From: Candidatus Woesearchaeota archaeon
GTDB taxonomy: Archaea > Nanoarchaeota > Nanoarchaeia > UBA10117 > ARS21
Length of the DNA: 11,452 bases
Reading direction: 5' to 3'
Assembly: GCA_002686215.1 (NCBI GenBank)
Contig: NZAU01000078.1
Location: 14,174-25,625 of the forward strand
The number at the start of each line of letters is the position of its first letter. Position 1 is the first letter of the stretch. Positions 9,601 through 11,452 of the stretch are shown here, piece by piece. The translations under genes were made by a program, and so were the position numbers. The notes under the pieces were generated by a model. That model was given only the letters and a program-made list of their open reading frames with translations, had not been told where the DNA came from and made no database searches.

Positions 9601-11167
9601 TAAGAATTTAATTCTATCAATTCCAAATACTGTTGGTGTTATCTCCGCATTTAACTCACTAATTATTGATAGAGTTCAAGGTAATATTGCAGTCGATGCT
9701 TCATCAACTCTATTCTATGTTGGTACTGGTGGAACCGCAAATATCAGCGGTGCATCAAATGTTAAATATTCAGAAACTCTAAGTGATGGACTTCACCTTA
9801 AAGTTCGTCATTCAAATCATGGAATGTATTCTGTTAATAACTTTGTTACTCTATCTGGAATTCAACCAGACCAAAAACCATCCAAAATTGAAGCACAATA
9901 CACTCCATCCGCGACTGGAGATTTGGTTGTAGAAAACGTTGGTATTTTCACTAGTTTTGAAAATGTTCCAGTTTCAAGTGTCAACCCTGGTTATATTATC
10001 ATTGATGATGAAATTATCAAATATACTGGAGTAACTACTTCTACGAATTCTTTACAAGGAATAAGTAGAGCGCAAGATAACACTATTGCTGAACAACACT
10101 CAATCAATGAACCAGTATATAAGTATGAAATGAATGGTGTTTCTCTCAGAAGAATCAATAAAAAACATGATTTTTCTGAAGTTAATCACTCACTATTCCC
10201 AATTGATATTGATTCCTATCATATCAAGATTGATGCATCTGAGTCTGGAACAGACAGAACTACTGGAAATGCCAATTCATTCCCAGTTCTATTCTTCAAC
10301 GAAGATAAGAAGTGTGGTTCTTATGATCAATTATCACTTAAGAATTCTAATAGAACTCCACATGCAACCCAAAACATCCCATTTAATGCTCTAACCCCTA
10401 ATCTACAAACTGCAATTCCCGAGGGAACTACAGTTTCCGCGAAAGTTAGAACTTTCTCTGGAGGTTCTCCTGATAATCTCACTCAAGTATCATTCAATGA
10501 TCAAGGATTTGAACCTATTAGTTTAGAGAGTACTAATTTCTTCGAGACCCCAAGAATAATTTGTTCCAAGGTCAATGAAGATGAACATCTGCAAGATTTC
10601 CCTGGTAAGAAATCATTCACAATTGAAGTTTCTCTTGAAACCACTGATCCAAAAGTTTCTCCAATGATTGACCTAGATAGAGTCAATGCTATTTTAACTA
10701 CAAATAGAATTAACTCTAAGATCACTAATTTCTCTACTGACGGTAGAGTTAACTCCTTGACAGAAGATCCAAGTGCAGCAACTTATGTTACTAAGATCAT
10801 TAAACTTGAAAAAGGATCTGATAATTTGAAAGTATTCTTTGATGCATACAGACATTCTAGTAATGACATCAGAGTTCTTTACAGATTGTTTAGAACAGAT
10901 ACTGATGAATCTAATCAATCCTACGAGTTGTTCCCTGGTTACAAAAACCTTGATGCAAATGGAAATGTAGTTAGTGTTGCAGATAATGATGGTTTACCAG
11001 ATAAGATCGTCGATTTCTCTAACACTGATGATGATTTTAGAAGTTATGAGTACACTGCGAAAAATCTTCCACTATTCAATGGATTCCAAGTTAAAATCGT
11101 TATGAATGGAACTAATTTGGCAAAAGTTCCTCTGATTCGTGATCTCAGGGTTATCGCAACTGCTTGA
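3659..11167 (+). CDS. Giant DUF4815-type virion structural protein (peripheral baseplate/fibre-associated)
   Basis: A 2502-residue protein with no signal peptide or membrane segment. The N terminus has ASPYFDDFDASNSYQRVLFK, then PGTPIQARELTTLQSILQDQ, FFKEGSVVIPGQ, a GVYFIRGFFV motif and SPGKAYVRGYEVET (361-374): the pattern I know as DUF4815, covering about residues 1-390. SGA-type modules recur near residues 97, 488, 861, 1455, 1541 and 1935. An arginine-rich tract lies at 1322-1364, then MRSRNIEFIARRMKPNGRVY with PFFDNVD (about 1412-1438), a second tract at 1634-1665, and WVDPLAQSFEVP leading into an apparent beta domain through WISRMGE (1666-1776). NPGYIIIDDEIIKYTG (2109-2124), NGVSLRRINKKHDF, and FNGFQVKIVMNGTN near the end are marine myovirus motifs as I recall them. 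Its slot after gp8 is where T4 has gp9-gp12. A peripheral baseplate or fibre-network role is inference; virion structural protein is likely. Confidence 0.85.
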   Translation: MAQNINLNASPYFDDFDASNSYQRVLFKPGTPIQARELTTLQSILQDQVEQFGKHFFKEGSVVIPGQIAYDPDYFYVQIDANHLGVPVEIYLDALIGQTIKGQISGVKAKVVNYITSGTSERGNATLYVKYSTGSENDEGANGNQKTVFDAGENLIVTQDVKYSLSTIRSESTFATTLLTDSVGEGSVAKIAEGVYFIRGFFVNVPAQEVILDQYGDTPSYRVGLFINEEITVASTENPDLFDNARGFSNFAAPGADRLKITTTLIKKSLDDLNDEDFIELLRIENGIVQKFVKDSTYNVINDELARRTYDESGHYYVTPFSIEVKESLNDQIGNDGVYLPNQQTQSGITPSDDFISLQISPGKAYVRGYEVETISTTSLDVPKARTTELKENSSIPFTLGRQFELNNVHGSLPVGFSTSTVSLRSERTVTGGTAAGLEIGVARVYDLKLKNADYQNDATPFVVSLYDVQTYNYINLNSTIDLALPAYIEGKNSSAHGYLVEAVSGSNQLKLYQVSGTFIPNEQIKINGEDDSRTIQDVRDYSMNDVKQLHSSTAAFTADILLNRGVAISPQGDQFSITSGGVIKSPNQTFSVGIQTGDIVAYAQEGDTVPTFNKVTAVSASAKTITVSATTSVTGVSNGALPGSTITVTNVLKLVPQEFNLNEAYLYAPLEEINVSDTNLSESNIVIRKAYDVTISGNGLNQTLETDNSMTLEPFDEEDYNLTYTSTGAVESLDSSKLTVNGRTITLQDLSVASGSARLTVTFKKKDLTPKSKVYNRNAVLIVDKSSKEGSGTATTSFQDGLTFGKIFGTRVQDKQISLNVPDVQDVLAVFESNDENEPELPKLTLTNFNANILNTIKGEYIRGETSGAVATVVVNNATNQVDFVYLNEQSFQVDEKVTFAESQVTANVSAISVGDRDILPNFSLVPNQKPQFCDYSYLERNSDSAAPTRKLKVIFNHYVLNADDPGDFVTVDSYEKQRYKSEIPILEDGVAGCDIIDVRPRVVPFDVATATRSPFEYNARAFAKATNSSPFNFVSDKAINLDYNFYLGRIDRIYLNKDGEFFLAEGVPSKEPKEPQVIDGSLDVGTITVPPYVFKTDDVEVVLTPHKRYRMIDISQLEDRITSVENYTALSLLETETKNLTIRDSQTGLDRFKSGFFVDNFRSVFGGETAAADYRCSIDTTEGHLRPTHYTTAIDLLLGSEAVIGSSGTPDPAADLRFVEDLGTPNTIKKGDVVCLNYDDVVYFANKFATRSENVNPFHVVNWIGAIELNPATDTWIETRKTKRTADIEGNYKTTMQQTGADSNTGLAPVEWGSWNTTWRGTQVTGRNRSRTRVNTRRVGRTVTRGPRRRRGRLQTTRTTRRDTFIQFTNTTTLTTTRQQRTGTQLKVTERFDSTNLGDRVVSTEVIHTMRSRNIEFIARRMKPNGRVYPFFDNVDMSKYVIPKLIEIEMISGTFQVGEVLVGNSGAVSVRVRVANADHKYGPYNSPSQTYKQNPYKTGEILPKAYSTTSSVLNIDTAGLELQSASGYYGYIVKDMRLVGQSSGAVAKIKDIRLKADNSGTIIGSLFLPDPTLSSTPSFSTGTKTFSLTSSKTKSTIVGTKDSEAETTYSASGTLQNVENLTLRMRNADVERNTQTQGRTRQRTRTRQRARTTFRDRTTVQRRWVDPLAQSFEVPDTNGIFISKVDFFFRTVDTAGLPVTCQIRTMQTGLPTQTIVPFGETVLTPDQVSVSNDSSVPTTFEFPSPVYLAPNQAYCFVLLSASNEYNVWISRMGEVDVSTLDKAESEQIIVAQQPLLGSLFKSQNGATWDPAQYEDLKLTAYRAEFFEGSSTARFYNPDLDIGNNQIASLDLNPLETTSKSILVGIAKSLSTTETGSLTPGVKVLQQNNPGFSGNLRSLVGAIGISSDLTITNAGTAFTSASTTYANVDLISLTGKGSGAKATVTVNGGVAVAATVSIGGTGYAFGDSLTVDYADTGNFGKNLILSIPNTVGVISAFNSLIIDRVQGNIAVDASSTLFYVGTGGTANISGASNVKYSETLSDGLHLKVRHSNHGMYSVNNFVTLSGIQPDQKPSKIEAQYTPSATGDLVVENVGIFTSFENVPVSSVNPGYIIIDDEIIKYTGVTTSTNSLQGISRAQDNTIAEQHSINEPVYKYEMNGVSLRRINKKHDFSEVNHSLFPIDIDSYHIKIDASESGTDRTTGNANSFPVLFFNEDKKCGSYDQLSLKNSNRTPHATQNIPFNALTPNLQTAIPEGTTVSAKVRTFSGGSPDNLTQVSFNDQGFEPISLESTNFFETPRIICSKVNEDEHLQDFPGKKSFTIEVSLETTDPKVSPMIDLDRVNAILTTNRINSKITNFSTDGRVNSLTEDPSAATYVTKIIKLEKGSDNLKVFFDAYRHSSNDIRVLYRLFRTDTDESNQSYELFPGYKNLDANGNVVSVADNDGLPDKIVDFSNTDDDFRSYEYTAKNLPLFNGFQVKIVMNGTNLAKVPLIRDLRVIATA
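7622..7750 (+). other. Arginine-rich tract 1 in the giant protein
   Basis: Residues 1322-1364 contain 17 arginines in 43 positions, with no lysine, aspartate or glutamate, interspersed with T, G, N and V, including RGPRRRRGR. All 17 arginine codons are AGA. The tract sits between WGSWNTTWRG and a T-rich strand (FTNTTTLTTTR). It may bind nucleic acid, a negatively charged partner or itself in a beta arrangement; no function can be assigned. Confidence 0.85.
8558..8653 (+). other. Arginine-rich tract 2, alternating pattern, before the DPLAQSF domain
   Basis: Residues 1634-1665 contain 12 arginines in 32 positions. Those at 1641, 1643, 1645, 1647, 1649, 1651 and 1653 alternate strictly (RTRQRTRTRQRAR), the periodicity of an extended beta strand with one charged face. 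Codons are mixed (AGA, AGG, CGA, CGT), unlike tract 1. It directly precedes WVDPLAQSFEVP. Confidence 0.8.
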
Positions 11168-11168
11168 T

Positions 11169-11396
11169 ATGGAAAAACGACCAGTTAAAGACATTCCTGG
11201 GTTATTTCGTTTAGACAGCGGAGCAATCGTAAATTGCTCCGACTCTGAATATAATAATTATATGGAAGCAAAAAGACTCAAGTTAAAAGAACTTGAAGAA
11301 AAACAAAGTGAAAAAGAAGAAATCCAACAATTAAAGTCGGATGTGGAGGATTTAAAAGACATGTTAAAATTGGTCTTAAATAAATTGGATAAATAG
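11169..11396 (+). CDS. Small coiled-coil protein of the baseplate gene cluster, unknown function
   Basis: A 75-residue protein. I chose the ATG at 11169, 1 nt after the giant gene's stop (11165-11167), over the in-frame GTG at 11139, because the resulting N terminus MEKRPVKDIPGLFRLDSGAI resembles small proteins I recall at this place in marine T4-like phages and because the stop/start proximity fits translational coupling. No well-placed Shine-Dalgarno is present; AGGG at 11147-11150 is 18 nt away. Residues 1-26 form a short basic and polar head (P-x-K-D-I-PGL, then DSGAIVNCSDS). From about residue 32 the sequence is a K/E/L-rich helix with leucine/isoleucine spacing of a coiled coil (LKELEEKQ, IQQLKSDVEDLKDMLKLVL). 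A structural or assembly role beside the giant protein is inference. The stop codon overlaps a late-promoter-like octamer. Confidence 0.8.
   Translation: MEKRPVKDIPGLFRLDSGAIVNCSDSEYNNYMEAKRLKLKELEEKQSEKEEIQQLKSDVEDLKDMLKLVLNKLDK
11219..11241 (+). other. Perfect 9-bp hairpin inside the small coiled-coil gene
   Basis: CGGAGCAAT (11219-11227) and ATTGCTCCG (11233-11241) are exact reverse complements around the 5-nt loop CGTAA. The stem begins 50 nt after the start codon and encodes part of SGAIVNCSD. No T-run follows (the next bases are ACTCTGAATAT), so it is not a classical intrinsic terminator. It could act as an mRNA processing or stability element, or simply be a coding coincidence. Confidence 0.7.
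11388..11395 (+). promoter_or_regulatory. Candidate T4-type late promoter overlapping the small gene's stop
   Basis: GATAAATA matches TATAAATA except at the first base, like the octamer before gene 8. It overlaps the TAG stop (11394-11396) and lies 22 nt before the ATG at 11418. This matches the spacing expected for a late promoter serving the next gene, but chance matches are common in AT-rich sequence. Confidence 0.4.
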
Positions 11397-11417
11397 CTAA
11401 AACTGTAAGTTCTAATA

Positions 11418-11452
11418 ATGGCGGCAAGGAATGTAAATCTAGTTCTTGAGCA
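11418..11452 (+). CDS. Start of a further phage structural gene, 3'-partial
   Basis: ATG at 11418 opens MAARNVNLVLE and runs off the window after 11 full codons. The N terminus resembles, from memory, a small structural protein found at this location in marine T4-like phages. It begins 21 nt after the preceding stop and has no clear Shine-Dalgarno; a late-promoter-like octamer lies just upstream. Eleven residues are too few to name the product. Confidence 0.5.
   Translation, partial: MAARNVNLVLE

Noticed and set aside
233..10918. Many minus-strand open frames of 60-103 codons
   Set aside because: All lie opposite strongly supported structural genes, have low-complexity translations (for example the L/V-rich frame opposite the arginine tract at 7537-7794), and show no recognisable motif or start context.
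11139..11141. GTG at 11139 as the start of the small coiled-coil gene
   Set aside because: It would overlap the giant gene by 29 nt and add residues unlike the expected N terminus; ATG at 11169 fits the stop/start coupling better.

Overview
The window is AT-rich and every recognisable gene lies on the + strand, packed with almost no intergenic space. It looks like part of the baseplate/tail structural block of a T4-like contractile-tailed phage. Gene content and protein style resemble the marine T4-like phages, most likely a cyanophage of Synechococcus or Prochlorococcus (Kyanoviridae-type); a pelagiphage is the main alternative. No host gene, RNA gene, mobile element or CRISPR array was seen. 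The assignment rests on motif recognition from memory; no search was run.

Layout: (1) 1-2015, the C-terminal part of a large structural protein, cut by the left edge, in the position of the T4 gp7 baseplate wedge protein and carrying what looks like a seven-bladed beta-propeller. (2) 2016-2056, a 41-nt gap with a late-promoter-like octamer and an oddly distant Shine-Dalgarno. (3) 2057-3652, baseplate wedge gp8, the most secure call. (4) 3659-11167, a 2502-residue virion protein with an N-terminal DUF4815-type region, two arginine-rich tracts, and C-terminal motifs known from marine myovirus structural proteins. (5) 11169-11396, a 75-residue coiled-coil protein starting 1 nt after the giant gene. 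(6) 11418 to the right edge, the first 11 codons of another phage structural gene. No stretch above 41 nt lacks a gene.

The genes probably work together in building the baseplate wedge and its periphery: the gp7-like and gp8 proteins as wedge components, and the giant protein as a peripheral baseplate or fibre-network protein occupying the slot where T4 has gp9-gp12. The small coiled-coil protein is of unknown role. Expression is probably late and co-directional, with tight spacing suggesting translational coupling.

I found no new defence, regulatory or metabolic system. The points most worth following are the propeller between two GG-x-GY modules, the scattered SGA-type modules shared by the structural proteins, the two arginine tracts (one using only AGA codons, one with strict alternation), a perfect 9-bp hairpin inside the small gene, and the unusual gp8 ribosome-binding site.
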